Part shown: in pieces, positions 1 through 9,763 of the stretch
How positions within the stretch are numbered: the stretch's first letter is position 1
How the letters are laid out: every line of letters starts with the position of its first letter
From: JAFNAG01 sp963824985
GTDB taxonomy: Bacteria; Acidobacteriota; UBA6911
Reading direction: 5' to 3'
Length of the DNA: 64,000 nucleotides
Assembly (NCBI GenBank): GCA_963824985.1
Contig: CAWGRQ010000028.1
Location: 20,794-84,793, forward strand
Notes under the pieces: model-generated
Told to the model about the DNA's origin: nothing
What the model saw: only the letters and a program-made list of their open reading frames with translations
The model's database searches: none
Position numbers and translations under genes: made by a program

Positions 1-1697
1 CCCGGATGGTGTCGGAGCCCGGCATCATCAGGTCGGCCGAGCGGGGGCGGGCTTGGAGGAAGTCCGCCAGCGAGCCGAACGTGTAGGTGCCTTTGCCGCT
101 GTTGTCCGACCTCTGGTTGAACTGCACACGATCGAATGCCCCTCCGGCCCTGAGGGTGTGCGCCCCGCGAATGTGCGTCACCGAGTAGCTGACCTGATAA
201 TTATTGACCACGAAACGCCGCGGCAGCAGAGAGATATTGTCCCCGGAACGTCCGCCCAGGCCGGTCAATCCGGCGGACATCGCGATCCTCCCCATGGGTG
301 CGCCCGGCACGAACGACATCGAGGGGGTGATGGAGGACGGTTGGTTGGCGTCCTGATTGTTCCACACCCGGCTGAAGCCCCCCCGCAGCCCGTGAATGGT
401 GCGCGGCGATTGCGTGAATTGGGACTCAGAGTTGAGGAAATGATAGTGAGAATCGTCCAGAAATCTGTAGATGTTCAGAGACTCCGGCCGGGATGTCAGG
501 GCGTCGTCGAAGGTATAGCGCACCGCCTGGCGAAGCCGGCTCGAGGCGATGGCATCCACCTTGACGGTGACATAATCCTCGCGGGACGTCGTGACGCCCT
601 TGGCGATGAACTCGCCGGTGCCATCGTCGTAATCCTGCCCGTTGGGGAGCGGGTACAGGGCCAGATAGGGGAGGACTTCGGGGGCGACGCTTACGGTGCG
701 ATCCGGCAGTCGGCCTTCGCGCGCTTCCCGGTTCGGAGTCACTGAATACATGGTCTTGCTGGACGTTTCCCGGACCCCTTCGTAATTGACAAGGAAAAAC
801 AGCGCGTTGCTGCGCAGAGGCCCGCTGAGCAGGCCGCCGAACTGGTTTTTGCGGAGCGGCGGGATCTTCTGTTTGCGGTCATCGAAGAAGTTCCTGGCGT
901 CGAGTGCGCTGTTGCGCAGAAACTCGTAGGCACTGCCGTGCCACCGGTTGGATCCGGACTTGGAGATGGCGGTGATCACGGCCCCGGCGGCGCGACCGTA
1001 TTCGGCGTCGTACGGGCTGCTCACCAGATGCAGTTCCTCGATGCTCTCCAGTCCCAGCAGCCGGTTTGCGGCGCTGCTGGGGGCCGACGAGGTGGCGTCG
1101 TTGATGTAAATCCCATCCATCCGGAAGCCGTTCTGGTTGGGGCGCGCCCCGTTTGCCGAGATGCGGATCCCGGAGCCGGTCGTCATGGATTTGACCGCGG
1201 TGGTCGCAATCGTGGCGCCGGGCTGTTGCGAGGCGAGATCGAACAGATCCCGACCATTGAGCGGGAGCGATTCCAACCTGGCGCGGGCGATCGATCCTCC
1301 CCAGTCGCCGGGAGCCGAGCTGACGGCGGAGGCTTCCCCCACCACGACGACGGTGTCACGCGCTTCGCCCAACTGCAGGAGGAAATCGATCCGTACCGAC
1401 CTGCCGGCCGAAAGGGTCACGCCGCTGCGTACTTCACTGCGAAAGCCCGGGTGGGAGGCGGCAATTTCATACACGCCGGGCACGAGGTTGGGAGCCAGGT
1501 ACCAGCCGCGCTGATCGGTTTGGATCGGTCGCCTGGCGGCGGTCCGGGTCTCGAGGATGCTTAGGGCGACGCCGGGAACCGGCAGGCCGGAAGGGTCGCG
1601 CACGACTCCTTCAAATTGCCCGGTGGTCTGCGCGGCCAGCGGCGGCCCGCCGCAAATCATGAGCAGCACCCCCAAAATAAAAGCTCTACTTTGCATG
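1..1697 (-). CDS. TonB-dependent receptor, Oar-like, N-terminal part (runs off window)
   Basis: The reading frame is open from the ATG at 1697 to the window edge, about 565 codons without a stop. A hydrophobic signal peptide is followed by a carboxypeptidase-regulatory (CarboxypepD_reg) Ig-like domain (VVRDPSGLPVPGVALS), then a plug domain with LPLNGRDLF, a receptor-type segment SPYDAEYGRAAGAVI and KNQFGGLLSGPL. This order is that of the Oar/TonB-receptor family common in Acidobacteriota. The protein should be an outer-membrane receptor energised by TonB. The start overlaps the stop of the substrate-binding protein gene by 12 bp, so it ends an overlapping operon with an ABC importer and a ligase. 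The missing C-terminal barrel cannot be judged. Family call is secure; the ligand is unknown. Confidence 0.88.
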
Positions 1698-2681
1698 AAT
1701 ACTCCCGAGGAACCGAAGATCGGTTAGTACTTCCACATTGATAGGTTCGGAAATGTGCTTTCTCCGGAACGCCCAGTCGACGAACAGCTGCAGGCTCTTC
1801 AGGTCCACGGCGCCGTCGAGCGTAAATGTGTCGCGGCAGGCGCCGGTCACTCGATCCACATCCAGGCCACCGGCGCGGGCAAATTCCACCATGTACCGCG
1901 GCGTCTTCCCGCGCGCGAATTCCTGCGCGCCCCGCAGGTAGGCGGACAGGAACCGCCCGCCGATCTCGGGATCGGCCGCGAGAAGAGTCTTTCCGAAGAA
2001 GATATGGGAGCACTGGAAGTTGGGATGAATCCGCGCCAGGCCCGGACCGCGCACGATCTCGGCGGACATCGCGGTCAAATTGCGGTCGAACTCGATGTTG
2101 AGTACGATGGCATCGACGCTGCCGCCGAGCAGGGCGGCTACCGCCTGAGTGGACGGCAGGTTTACCGCCGTCACGTCATCCCCGGACAAGCCGGCGCTCT
2201 CCAACTGGGCGTCGAGGGCAAAGTGAGAAAAACCGACCGTCGGTCCGGCGGCGATTTGTTTGCCGCGGAGCAGCGCCGGACTTTCCAGCCCGTCTGGGAA
2301 ATTCCGGCGCAACCCATATATGGATCCCATGCTTCCACACGTGGGGGAGGCGATCTCCCGTCCGGCCACAATCCGGATCGGCAGGCCCTTCGCCGCAGCA
2401 TTCAAAAAGGAGCTGACCATCCCGGCAAAGGCGACATCCACCTTGCCTCCGGCAAGAAGCGCCATGGCATCGAGCGGATTCGGAATTTGCAGGAACTCCA
2501 GATCAAAACCCGCTTCCCGGAAATAGCCCGACTCATGGGCCAGGTAAAGGCCGCTCATGCTGAGGAGCTTTCCTGCGGTCAGGCGCAGTTTTTGTGGTGA
2601 ATCTGCCCTGCGCCGGATACATGCCGAACCCGCCAGGGCCGCACTCGTCAGGCAGCCGGCCAGGAAATCTCTACGTCGCAT
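1686..2681 (-). CDS. ABC transporter substrate-binding protein, NitT/TauT (SsuA/THI5-like) family
   Basis: This 331-residue protein begins with MRRRDFLAGC, a twin-arginine-like start followed by a hydrophobic stretch and a cysteine (SACIRR) that may be a lipobox. The mature part has the SsuA/THI5 pattern: GLYLAHESGYFREAGFDLEF, then a lobe with LLAGGKVDVAFAG and a second lobe with LLGGSVDAIVLNI. Such proteins deliver small anions (sulfonates, nitrate, carboxylates, pyrimidine precursors) to an inner-membrane ABC importer. The start overlaps the ligase stop by 11 bp and the end overlaps the TonB-receptor start by 12 bp. Substrate cannot be deduced; the adjacent acyl/aryl-CoA-ligase-like gene hints at an organic acid (inference). 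Confidence 0.85.
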   Translation of the reverse strand: MRRRDFLAGCLTSAALAGSACIRRRADSPQKLRLTAGKLLSMSGLYLAHESGYFREAGFDLEFLQIPNPLDAMALLAGGKVDVAFAGMVSSFLNAAAKGLPIRIVAGREIASPTCGSMGSIYGLRRNFPDGLESPALLRGKQIAAGPTVGFSHFALDAQLESAGLSGDDVTAVNLPSTQAVAALLGGSVDAIVLNIEFDRNLTAMSAEIVRGPGLARIHPNFQCSHIFFGKTLLAADPEIGGRFLSAYLRGAQEFARGKTPRYMVEFARAGGLDVDRVTGACRDTFTLDGAVDLKSLQLFVDWAFRRKHISEPINVEVLTDLRFLGSIHAK

Positions 2682-4260
2682 GATTTTTCTCCGTCGTCGG
2701 GCCGAGCAGATGCAGCGGCAGCACTTTTCCCGTGACGGTGGTCAGAGGCTCGGCGATGATGATCTCCACCCCTTCGGCATGACGCCACGTCCGTGCCGCC
2801 AGTGCGCCGCCAAAGCACTTTCGAATCTCATGCAGGAAGCACTCCCGTATCTTTTCGGGCGCCGGTGCGCCGGCCCGCGGGCTGACGCGCAGAGTGATCT
2901 GCGTCTGGGCCGGCCCCTCACCCTCGACCAGTTGGTAATCGCCGGGGCGGCCGCCCAGTCGCGCCGGTAACGCCTCTTCCAGAATCCGGACGATGTCGGT
3001 ACCCACCAGCGTCATTCCCTGCCCGGTCAGTTTTCCGAAACTGCTGATATCGCGGATCTGTTCGGTGAATCCGATACGTGAGAACAGACAGTCGCAGCGT
3101 GCCGGTTCGATGATGCCGCAATCATCCACTTCGACGTTGATCAGAATATGGGATGCAAACGGAAGCAGGCTCGTCCCCAGGAGGGAATTGATCTCCACAT
3201 CCGTGAGCGGCGCCCTCCGGCGATGCGTGATGACGGCCAGGCTGTCCTTGAACAGGTGGACGCAATTGCCGCTCTTCATCCGCCGGCAGGCATGCCCGAT
3301 GAGACCGAGTTCGGAAATCGGATAGCTGGGGTACACCTGGGCCCCCGTGGCCTCGATCACCGCGCGCTTGGCGTCCGTGAGGGCCTCGCCGGCGACCAGA
3401 AACACAGTCCCGCCTATGTTCAGCCCCTGGTCCGCCGCCGCAGCCGCGATCCGGACGGCGGGACTCGTAAACGCGCTGACCAGGCAGGGCAGGCCTCGGA
3501 CGCGCCGCCGGGCGATCCAGCCGGCCACGGCCGCGAAATCATTGGGCGGGAGATACGCGGGGAACGGCACGCCGCCGCCCATGAAGTTGCTGACCAGAAC
3601 CATGGTGTTTGTAGCCCAGCGGTAATGACCCGAGTCGCGCAGGGTGCCGCCGACGGCAAACCATCGGTCTACCTTCCGGCCCAGGCGCTTGGCCCAGAGA
3701 CAGGATCCCAATCCCGTCATCGAGGGGAGGATCGGCTTGACCTCGACATGCACATACCCCTCAAGCCCCAGTTCACGAAAACGGAGCCGGGTCTGGACCT
3801 CGCGGTAAAGCCGGACTTCGGTGCTGAGCGGAGAACTCGTGCCCTTGCCGCGGCTTCCGCTGCTAGTGGACACCATCCTTCCGGAGACCAGTGGATTGAG
3901 AAAACTGCCGGTTCGGGACGGGATGTGGCGCCCGGAACGCAGGATGGGCTGCCGGCCCTTGAATTCGTCGTGCGTGAGATAAACCCCCTGACGGTGCAGG
4001 ACGGCGAGCGTGGCCTCAAGCCCCTCCGCGGCAAGAGCCTGATCCAGGTCCGCAAGGGTGCAGCCGGCCATCCGGAACATTTCGTGGTAGGGATTCTGCG
4101 GATGGGCAAAAATCAGGCGGCGGACAATATCCAGGAAGATGGCTTCTCGGTTTTCCAGCTGCTTACGCACCACGGCTTCCGGATCCGAATGGGGCGGCGT
4201 GCGCAGGTATTCGCGGATCCCCAGGGTCATGCGCGCGTAATGAACGGCCTCATTCAGCAT
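2671..4260 (-). CDS. PaaK-like AMP-dependent ligase (acyl/aryl activation)
   Basis: A 529-residue protein from ATG 4260; a TTG at 4287 would add 9 residues but has no better ribosome site. The glycine/serine-rich loop STSSGSRGKGTSS near residue 150 matches the nucleotide-binding loop of phenylacetate-CoA ligase/coenzyme-F390-synthetase-type AMP-forming enzymes, and the C-terminal third carries the LVGTDIVRILEEALPARLGG region typical of PaaK homologues. It probably adenylates a carboxylate and transfers it to CoA or another thiol. It lies inside the ABC operon, overlapping the permease stop by 11 bp and the binding-protein start by 11 bp, which suggests it activates the imported substrate. The exact substrate and acceptor are unknown. 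Confidence 0.65.
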   Translation of the reverse strand: MLNEAVHYARMTLGIREYLRTPPHSDPEAVVRKQLENREAIFLDIVRRLIFAHPQNPYHEMFRMAGCTLADLDQALAAEGLEATLAVLHRQGVYLTHDEFKGRQPILRSGRHIPSRTGSFLNPLVSGRMVSTSSGSRGKGTSSPLSTEVRLYREVQTRLRFRELGLEGYVHVEVKPILPSMTGLGSCLWAKRLGRKVDRWFAVGGTLRDSGHYRWATNTMVLVSNFMGGGVPFPAYLPPNDFAAVAGWIARRRVRGLPCLVSAFTSPAVRIAAAAADQGLNIGGTVFLVAGEALTDAKRAVIEATGAQVYPSYPISELGLIGHACRRMKSGNCVHLFKDSLAVITHRRRAPLTDVEINSLLGTSLLPFASHILINVEVDDCGIIEPARCDCLFSRIGFTEQIRDISSFGKLTGQGMTLVGTDIVRILEEALPARLGGRPGDYQLVEGEGPAQTQITLRVSPRAGAPAPEKIRECFLHEIRKCFGGALAARTWRHAEGVEIIIAEPLTTVTGKVLPLHLLGPTTEKNHAT

Positions 4261-5086
4261 GGCGATACACCGGATCGGCGGTTCCAAAAGAATGCGGGTC
4301 GGGCTGGAGCCGGGATTGACGGCGCCCGGCCGAACGGTTTCCCCAGGGAATCAGGCTCGCTTCCAGCCGGAGTAAACCGTGATGGAACAGCAGCCCCAAT
4401 ATGGATGTCATGAAGACGCCGAGGTAGAGCTTCTCGGTCGAGAAGGTCTGCCACGCCATCCAGATCATGCTGCCGAGACCGTTTGTGGAACTCACCAGCT
4501 CCACCGAGATTGTAAGCACCAGAGCTCGTCCCAGCGCCAGACGGAGCCCCGTGAAGATCCGCGGCAGGCTGGCCGGCAGATATACGTGCCGCAACATGGC
4601 ACGCCGGTCGGCGCCATAGTTTCGAGCCAGCTCGACATAGGCCGGGTTCACATCGCGCACCGCATCCAGACCGTGGATCGCGAGGACTATGAAAGTGGAG
4701 AGCGCGATCGGCACGATTCGCGCCGTCTCCCCGATGCCTGCAATCAGCATGAGCATCGGCAACAAGGCCAGCTTGGGGGTAGCGTTCAACGCCGAAATGA
4801 TCGGTTCCAGAGATCGTCGAATTGAGCCAAAGGAGCCCATCGCCAGGCCGCACGCCAGGCCGCTGATGATGCCCAGGGCGGATCCCAAGGACATGCGGAC
4901 CAGGGTGGCCCCCACCTGTGCGCCAAGCTCACCCGATTTCGCCATGCTCCAGCCGGCAGCCAGAATGACCGTGGGGGCGGGGAAAAAGAGCACGTTGATG
5001 ACATGCCGGGAAGCGAGGATCTGCCACACGACCAGCGTGCCGGCCGGCAGCCAGATGGCCAGCAACGCCTTGGAAGGTAATCTCAT
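4250..5086 (-). CDS. ABC transporter permease, SsuC/TauC-like
   Basis: A 278-residue inner-membrane protein with about six hydrophobic segments and a clear EAA loop (ELARNYGADRRAMLRHVYLP) near residue 165, which docks on the ATPase. Sequence style (FFPAPTVILAAG at the N-terminus, ALGRALVLTISVEL after the EAA loop) is that of nitrate/sulfonate/bicarbonate importers. Its ATG overlaps the ATPase stop by 4 bp and its stop overlaps the ligase start, so the three genes are almost certainly co-translated. The last ~30 residues are Arg/Pro-rich and hydrophilic, an unremarkable cytoplasmic tail. Confidence 0.9.
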   Translation of the reverse strand: MRLPSKALLAIWLPAGTLVVWQILASRHVINVLFFPAPTVILAAGWSMAKSGELGAQVGATLVRMSLGSALGIISGLACGLAMGSFGSIRRSLEPIISALNATPKLALLPMLMLIAGIGETARIVPIALSTFIVLAIHGLDAVRDVNPAYVELARNYGADRRAMLRHVYLPASLPRIFTGLRLALGRALVLTISVELVSSTNGLGSMIWMAWQTFSTEKLYLGVFMTSILGLLFHHGLLRLEASLIPWGNRSAGRRQSRLQPDPHSFGTADPVYRHAE

Positions 5087-5874
5087 GAAGCCGCCTCCTG
5101 CATGCCGATCCCTCCGGGGCGTTCGATCTGCATGCCGAGTGCGGCTGCAATCCGCTTTTTCAAAAAGAGGAAATCTTCCGTCATCGTGACCGAGGCGGTA
5201 CGTGGGCGGGGAAAGCGCACGGAAAATTCAGCCACGACGCGGCCCGGCTGGCGGCTGAGCACGAGAATCCGATCGCTGAGCAGGATGGCTTCCTCCACGT
5301 CGTGGGTTACAAAGATGACCGTCTTGTGATTCTGTTCCCAGAGACCCAGCAACTCCTGCTGCAGCACCAGACGCGTCTGGCAGTCAAGGGCCGCGAACGG
5401 TTCATCCATGAGCATGACCGCAGGATCGCTCAGGAAACATCGGGCAACGGCAACCCGCTGTTTCATGCCGAGCGAGAGTTCGTGCGGATAGGCATGCTCG
5501 CGCCCGGAAAATCCAAGGCGGCCCAGTAATCCGAGAGCCCGGCTTTCCCGCTCGCGGCGCGGTATCCGCTGCATCCTGGAACCGAAGGCGGCGTTTTCCA
5601 GGACGGTCATCCAGGGGAAGAGGTTGTGCTCCTGGCTTACCAGCAACACTTTTGGGTTGGAGTCGGCCGGAGACGCGATCCGCTCCACTTCGCCCCGTCC
5701 GGGGGTGATGATTCCACCAAGCACACGCAGCAGCGTCGTTTTGCCGCATCCGCTCGGCCCGACGAACGTCAGGAATTCTCTTTCCCGGGTTTCGAAACTC
5801 AGCTCGGATAGGGCGCTTACGGGACCCGTGAGAGATCCGAACGTGACGCACAAATTGGAAGACCGCAAACGCAT
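5083..5874 (-). CDS. ABC transporter ATP-binding protein, SsuB/TauB-like
   Basis: A 263-residue ATPase from the ATG at 5874; an upstream extension to 5946 is possible but adds residues not expected in the family. Walker A is GPSGCGKTT at residues 39-47, the signature motif is LSLGMKQRVAVAR, Walker B is VMLMDEPFAALD, and the H-loop is VIFVTHDVEEA. The relaxed signature (LSLGM rather than LSGGQ) is common in NitT/TauT-family ATPases. It is the first gene of the operon ATPase-permease-ligase-binding protein-TonB receptor. No strong ribosome site is visible before the chosen start. Confidence 0.9.
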   Translation of the reverse strand: MRLRSSNLCVTFGSLTGPVSALSELSFETREREFLTFVGPSGCGKTTLLRVLGGIITPGRGEVERIASPADSNPKVLLVSQEHNLFPWMTVLENAAFGSRMQRIPRRERESRALGLLGRLGFSGREHAYPHELSLGMKQRVAVARCFLSDPAVMLMDEPFAALDCQTRLVLQQELLGLWEQNHKTVIFVTHDVEEAILLSDRILVLSRQPGRVVAEFSVRFPRPRTASVTMTEDFLFLKKRIAAALGMQIERPGGIGMQEAAS

Positions 5875-6109
5875 ATTTGATACACCCGGGATCCAAAGGC
5901 CATGAAAATGAAGGCATAGTATCCGTTGTATCGGCCGGGAGGTCAAGGGATTGGGATCTCACGCCGGAATCCAGGCCAGGTCCATAAGGGACATCCCGAA
6001 TTTCCGCTCTGTTTCGGGTCTTGTTAATGGCTGCGAGGAGAATCTGGATATCCCTTTTGGGCACGGCTCAAATGACCGTCACGACCGGTGTCGCGGCCGC
6101 TCCCGAGCT

Positions 6110-6898
6110 TCAGCGGGGTGCCAGCAATTTGCGGACGTTCCGCAGCGTGTCGCCCAGAGATTGCTCCGGAAGGTCCTCGATGATCGGCCGGATGATGGCG
6201 CCGATCATAGGGGGCAGGGCGCGGGACAGGGAAACGGCATCGATCTCAACATAGAGACCGCCGTCGGCCTGCAGATAACGCCAGTAGGTGTTCATCCTCC
6301 AGATGAACCCGGAGCCCTGGTCGGGGGGGAGGATCGTTTCATTTGCCTTTCCCGCATTCTCAACCTCCGAGATCTTCGTGGTCTGGGACGTGCTTTCCGC
6401 GCGAGCCTCATCAATCGGCCGGTAGTGAACGGCGTGCTCGGTCTCGAGAATCACAGTGATGATCTTTTTTTTCATCCAGCGCTGGCGCATCAGAAAGTCG
6501 TTGCCGTCGTGCTTGAGCAGGCGGGAGTCGATCACTTCGGGGCGGAAGTATTTGGCCGATGCGTCGTAATCCTGGAGCTGGGCCAGAGATGGTCCCAATG
6601 ATGCCCCGGGTACGAATATCGCTCCGCGCCAATGGTGGAGCATGCCGTCGGGAGGTTCCTGTTTAGGGCGGAGGTGGAGGATGATGACCCGACCCCCTTT
6701 CAGTTCTTCGCGGGCGCCGGGGTTTTCATCCGCCAACAGGAAATGGTCGCGCGCAGAGAGCTGCTTCTCGAACGTCTGGAGATAGGCGTCGAAGGCGCGG
6801 CTGGTTGCCTGGCTGAGTTCGGCAGCCGGCGACCCTGAGGGCGCCGCCGCAATCATAACCAGAACAAGTAAAATCGATCGCCCCACCATTCTCGACAT
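6110..6898 (-). CDS. Secreted hypothetical protein, SRPBCC/START-like C-terminus
   Basis: A 262-residue protein from ATG 6898, where a hydrophobic signal peptide (MVGRSILLVLVMIAAAPSG) begins; an upstream in-frame extension to 7177 lacks such a signal and looks non-coding. The mature part has the pattern seen in acidobacterial secreted proteins of unknown role: FIWRMNTYWRYLQADGG, LYVEIDAVSLSRALPP, then a short LRNVRKLL helix at the end, suggestive of a START/SRPBCC-type lipid-binding fold. It stands alone downstream of pgl on the same strand, 366 bp away. No catalytic motif is visible and I give no function. Confidence 0.7.
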   Translation of the reverse strand: MSRMVGRSILLVLVMIAAAPSGSPAAELSQATSRAFDAYLQTFEKQLSARDHFLLADENPGAREELKGGRVIILHLRPKQEPPDGMLHHWRGAIFVPGASLGPSLAQLQDYDASAKYFRPEVIDSRLLKHDGNDFLMRQRWMKKKIITVILETEHAVHYRPIDEARAESTSQTTKISEVENAGKANETILPPDQGSGFIWRMNTYWRYLQADGGLYVEIDAVSLSRALPPMIGAIIRPIIEDLPEQSLGDTLRNVRKLLAPR

Positions 6899-7264
6899 GA
6901 TCCTGCAACCTTCCGGGCACGGCGGGCAGCCACAGCCCCATCCGAATAATACAATGCGAGCATCCACAAAAGCGAAGAAACTGCCACCCGGGGGCGCCGG
7001 CAGTCCATGTGGCACGGCTCGCTTTTTGATCTGTGGCTCTGAAACTTCAATCTGAAGCTGAAAACCGATCTCAGGGATTCCGATAATACCGCAACCGGTT
7101 TCGGGCGCCGCGCCCGCAAAACCCCGCAGGGGCGACCGGCAGATTGCCCGCATATTGACAAACCGGATATCGAACAAAAAACATGCGCGTCTTCGGGCGA
7201 CCGGCAGGTCGCCCTTTCAGATCTCATGTTGTCATCGGAGCAGGGATTACACGACCGATACCGA
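6899..7264. other. Gene-free 366 bp between pgl and the secreted protein gene
   Basis: No convincing ORF. It holds two copies of GCGACCGGCAG (about 7129 and 7198), the second forming an 8-bp perfect hairpin, and AT-rich runs that could carry the promoter of the secreted-protein gene. No T-tract follows the hairpin on the minus strand. Confidence 0.5.
7195..7214. repeat. Perfect 8-bp inverted repeat (hairpin), possible 3' structure of pgl
   Basis: GGGCGACC, loop GGCA, GGTCGCCC. It lies about 50 bp past the pgl stop in the direction of transcription, so it may act as a 3' stabilising or weak terminator structure. There is no U-tract on the minus strand, so intrinsic termination is unproven. 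Confidence 0.4.
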
Positions 7265-8038
7265 TCAGAGGGTTGACTCGGCCAGCAGGGAAGCCGCGCC
7301 CCGGTCTACCAGCCAAAGCAACTCCCCGTCATCCGGACGGATCATGAGGGCGGGCAGCTCATCCTGGTTCTCGGGCGCCGGGCTCTGCAGGATCCGGTGC
7401 ACGATTCCAGCCTTCCCGTTCCCGGCGACCAGGAAGGCAACACAGGACGAGTGATTAATGGCGGGTAACGTCATGGTAATCCGATGCGCGGCGAGCTTCG
7501 GAATCCACGCGGCGGCCGCCAGACGCCGGGATTCGCGCAACAGCATGGTACCGGGAAAAAGGGAGGCGGTGTGGCCGTCTGATCCCAGCCCGAGGTAGAC
7601 CAGGTCAAAAACCGGCAGATTCCCGGGTCCCAGCTGGAAGAAGTCCCGGATCTCCCGGTCATATTCGTCCGCGGCCCTGTCGGGCCCAAGTTCGGCAGCG
7701 ATGCGATGGATGTTGGATTCCGGGACCGGCACATGCTCGATCAGGTGCTCACGCGCCAGGCGATAGTTGCTCTCCGGGTGATCGGGAGGCACTGCCCGTT
7801 CATCTCCCCAGAAGAGGTGGATCGACGGCCACAGATCCTGCGGCACGCGAGACCGGGATCGGACTCCGGCCAGCAGGTCGAAAAGCGCCCGGGGAGTGGA
7901 CCCCCCGGAAAGAACGCAGGCGAAGCGATTCCGCAACCGGCATGCCTCCCGCGCGCGCCGGAAAAACTCTTCTGCCGCCGCTTCGGCCAATGCCCGGCCA
8001 TCCTCGAAGATCCGCAGGTCGACTTCCCCCCTTCCCAT
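7265..8038 (-). CDS. pgl: 6-phosphogluconolactonase
   Basis: A 257-residue protein of the glucosamine-6-phosphate isomerase/6-phosphogluconolactonase family, hydrolysing 6-phosphoglucono-delta-lactone in the oxidative pentose phosphate pathway. Visible motifs are LSGGSTPRALFDLL near residue 45, LFWGDERAVPPDHPESNY and LGLGSDGHTASLFPG. The ATG at 8038 shares bases with the zwf stop (TGATG), so translation is coupled to zwf and the upstream start at 8068 is rejected. Length fits the DevB-type enzyme. Confidence 0.93.
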   Translation of the reverse strand: MGRGEVDLRIFEDGRALAEAAAEEFFRRAREACRLRNRFACVLSGGSTPRALFDLLAGVRSRSRVPQDLWPSIHLFWGDERAVPPDHPESNYRLAREHLIEHVPVPESNIHRIAAELGPDRAADEYDREIRDFFQLGPGNLPVFDLVYLGLGSDGHTASLFPGTMLLRESRRLAAAAWIPKLAAHRITMTLPAINHSSCVAFLVAGNGKAGIVHRILQSPAPENQDELPALMIRPDDGELLWLVDRGAASLLAESTL

Positions 8039-9624
8039 CACGTCGCCCCCACGTCCGGATTGATCCACTGCCGGTCAGGCTTCCGCAGCCAGGTGTCGGC
8101 CGCTTCCGGCCCCCAGGAACCCGGATCGTAATAGGCGAGCGGGATGCCGGGCGCGGATTTCCAGGCCTGCAGAATCGGATCCACAATCCGCCAGGCGGCT
8201 TCCACCTCATCCGAGCGCGTAAACAGGGTGGCATCCCCACGCATGACATCGAGAAGCAACCGCTCATAGGCCTCGGAAAGAGGCATTTTCCAGGTTTCAC
8301 GATAGGAGAAATCCATGGCCACGCTCTCTACCACAAACTGCATGGCCGGCCTCTTGGCGGAAAACTGGAACGCGATCCCCTCATCAGGCTGGATGCGAAA
8401 TACGAGCACATTGGGATGGGACAGCGTCAGGTCGCACACATCCCCGTCGCACTCGACGGCGCGAAAAAGCTGCAACGGCGGCTTTTTGAACTGAATGGCG
8501 ATTTCCGTGCCGCGCCGCTTCAGCCGCTTCCCGGTGCGCAGGAACACGGGCACTCCCGCCCAGCGCCAGTTCTCGATCGACAGCTGCAGGGCGCAGTAGG
8601 TTTCGGTACTGGAATTCGCGGCGATATGCTCTTCCTGCACGTAGGCGGGAATTATTTCCCCCTTTTCGTCGCGCCCGGAACGGTACTGTCCCCGGATGGT
8701 CTGCTGTGCGACGGCGTCGGCAGACGGGGGGATGATGGAGCCCAGCAGGCGGGTCTTTTCCCTGTGGATGGAATCGGCCTTGAGGTCGGCGGGCGGCTCC
8801 ATCCCGACCAGGCACAGCAGCTGCAACAGGTGGTTTTGCACCATGTCGCGCAGCGCTCCCGACGAATCGTAATACGCGCCGCGGCCGCGTTCCACACCCA
8901 GCGTTTCAGCTGCGGTGATCTGTATGTGGTCCACGAGATTGTTGTTGAAAAGCGGCTCGAAGATGGCGTTGGCGAAGCGGAAACCGAGAATGTTCTGAAC
9001 TGTTTCCTTGCCCAGGTAGTGGTCGATGCGATAGATCTGGGATTCATCGAGATGCGCCAGCACTTCACGGTTCAGGGCCCTGGCGCTTTCCAGATCCCGG
9101 CCGAAAGGCTTCTCGATCACAATGCGGGACCAGGCCGGGGAGCGCGGCTCATGAATCAGATCCGCCTCGTGGAGGCCGGCGATGATGGGCGAAAAATGCT
9201 CAGGCGCCACGGCCAGGTAAAAAATGTGATTGGCGGGATATTCAGCGACGTCCGCGATCCGGTTTTGCAGGGATCGAAACGATGCCGCGTCATCGACATC
9301 GCCCCGCTGATAGAATATCCGGCTGACAAACCGGTCCAGGTCGGCCTCATCAATCGCGGCCCGGCTGTGTGCCCTGATCGCGTCCCGCATCTGATCCCGG
9401 AAAAACTCGGTCGTATAGTTCCTGCGGGCGATCCCGATGACCGACAGACGATCCCGCAACAGGCGCTGCGAGTATAACGCATAAAGTGCGGGCAGGAGTT
9501 TGCGCTGGGTCAGGTCCCCCGAGGCCCCGAAGATGACGATCGTGACCGGCTGGTCGACTGAAACCAGCGGGAGCGGCTTTCGATCAGCATCGCCCGCGAT
9601 CGGAGCAACTGTCCCCCTTTTCAT
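8038..9624 (-). CDS. zwf: Glucose-6-phosphate 1-dehydrogenase
   Basis: A 528-residue protein from ATG 9624; the in-frame TTG at 9675 is less likely. The N-terminal Rossmann motif is FGASGDLTQRKLLPALY, the active-site signature is RIDHYLGKETVQN, and the C-terminal domain has the typical FRTGKRL and RLLLDVMRGD segments. It oxidises glucose 6-phosphate to 6-phosphogluconolactone, producing NADPH (or NADH), and is coupled to pgl by a TGATG overlap. It diverges from the formate dehydrogenase gene with a 139-bp shared upstream region. Confidence 0.95.
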   Translation of the reverse strand: MKRGTVAPIAGDADRKPLPLVSVDQPVTIVIFGASGDLTQRKLLPALYALYSQRLLRDRLSVIGIARRNYTTEFFRDQMRDAIRAHSRAAIDEADLDRFVSRIFYQRGDVDDAASFRSLQNRIADVAEYPANHIFYLAVAPEHFSPIIAGLHEADLIHEPRSPAWSRIVIEKPFGRDLESARALNREVLAHLDESQIYRIDHYLGKETVQNILGFRFANAIFEPLFNNNLVDHIQITAAETLGVERGRGAYYDSSGALRDMVQNHLLQLLCLVGMEPPADLKADSIHREKTRLLGSIIPPSADAVAQQTIRGQYRSGRDEKGEIIPAYVQEEHIAANSSTETYCALQLSIENWRWAGVPVFLRTGKRLKRRGTEIAIQFKKPPLQLFRAVECDGDVCDLTLSHPNVLVFRIQPDEGIAFQFSAKRPAMQFVVESVAMDFSYRETWKMPLSEAYERLLLDVMRGDATLFTRSDEVEAAWRIVDPILQAWKSAPGIPLAYYDPGSWGPEAADTWLRKPDRQWINPDVGAT

Positions 9625-9763
9625 GTTTTCTAGCTTGACATAATCCCCGGTAATGATCAACGTGCGTGGCGTCAAAACTAGTTTCCTTGACTGGGTGGGG
9701 TGAATGGGTTAAACGTATTTCCTCAAATCGGTTGCCGGACAACCGCTGCGAAGGAAGATCGCC

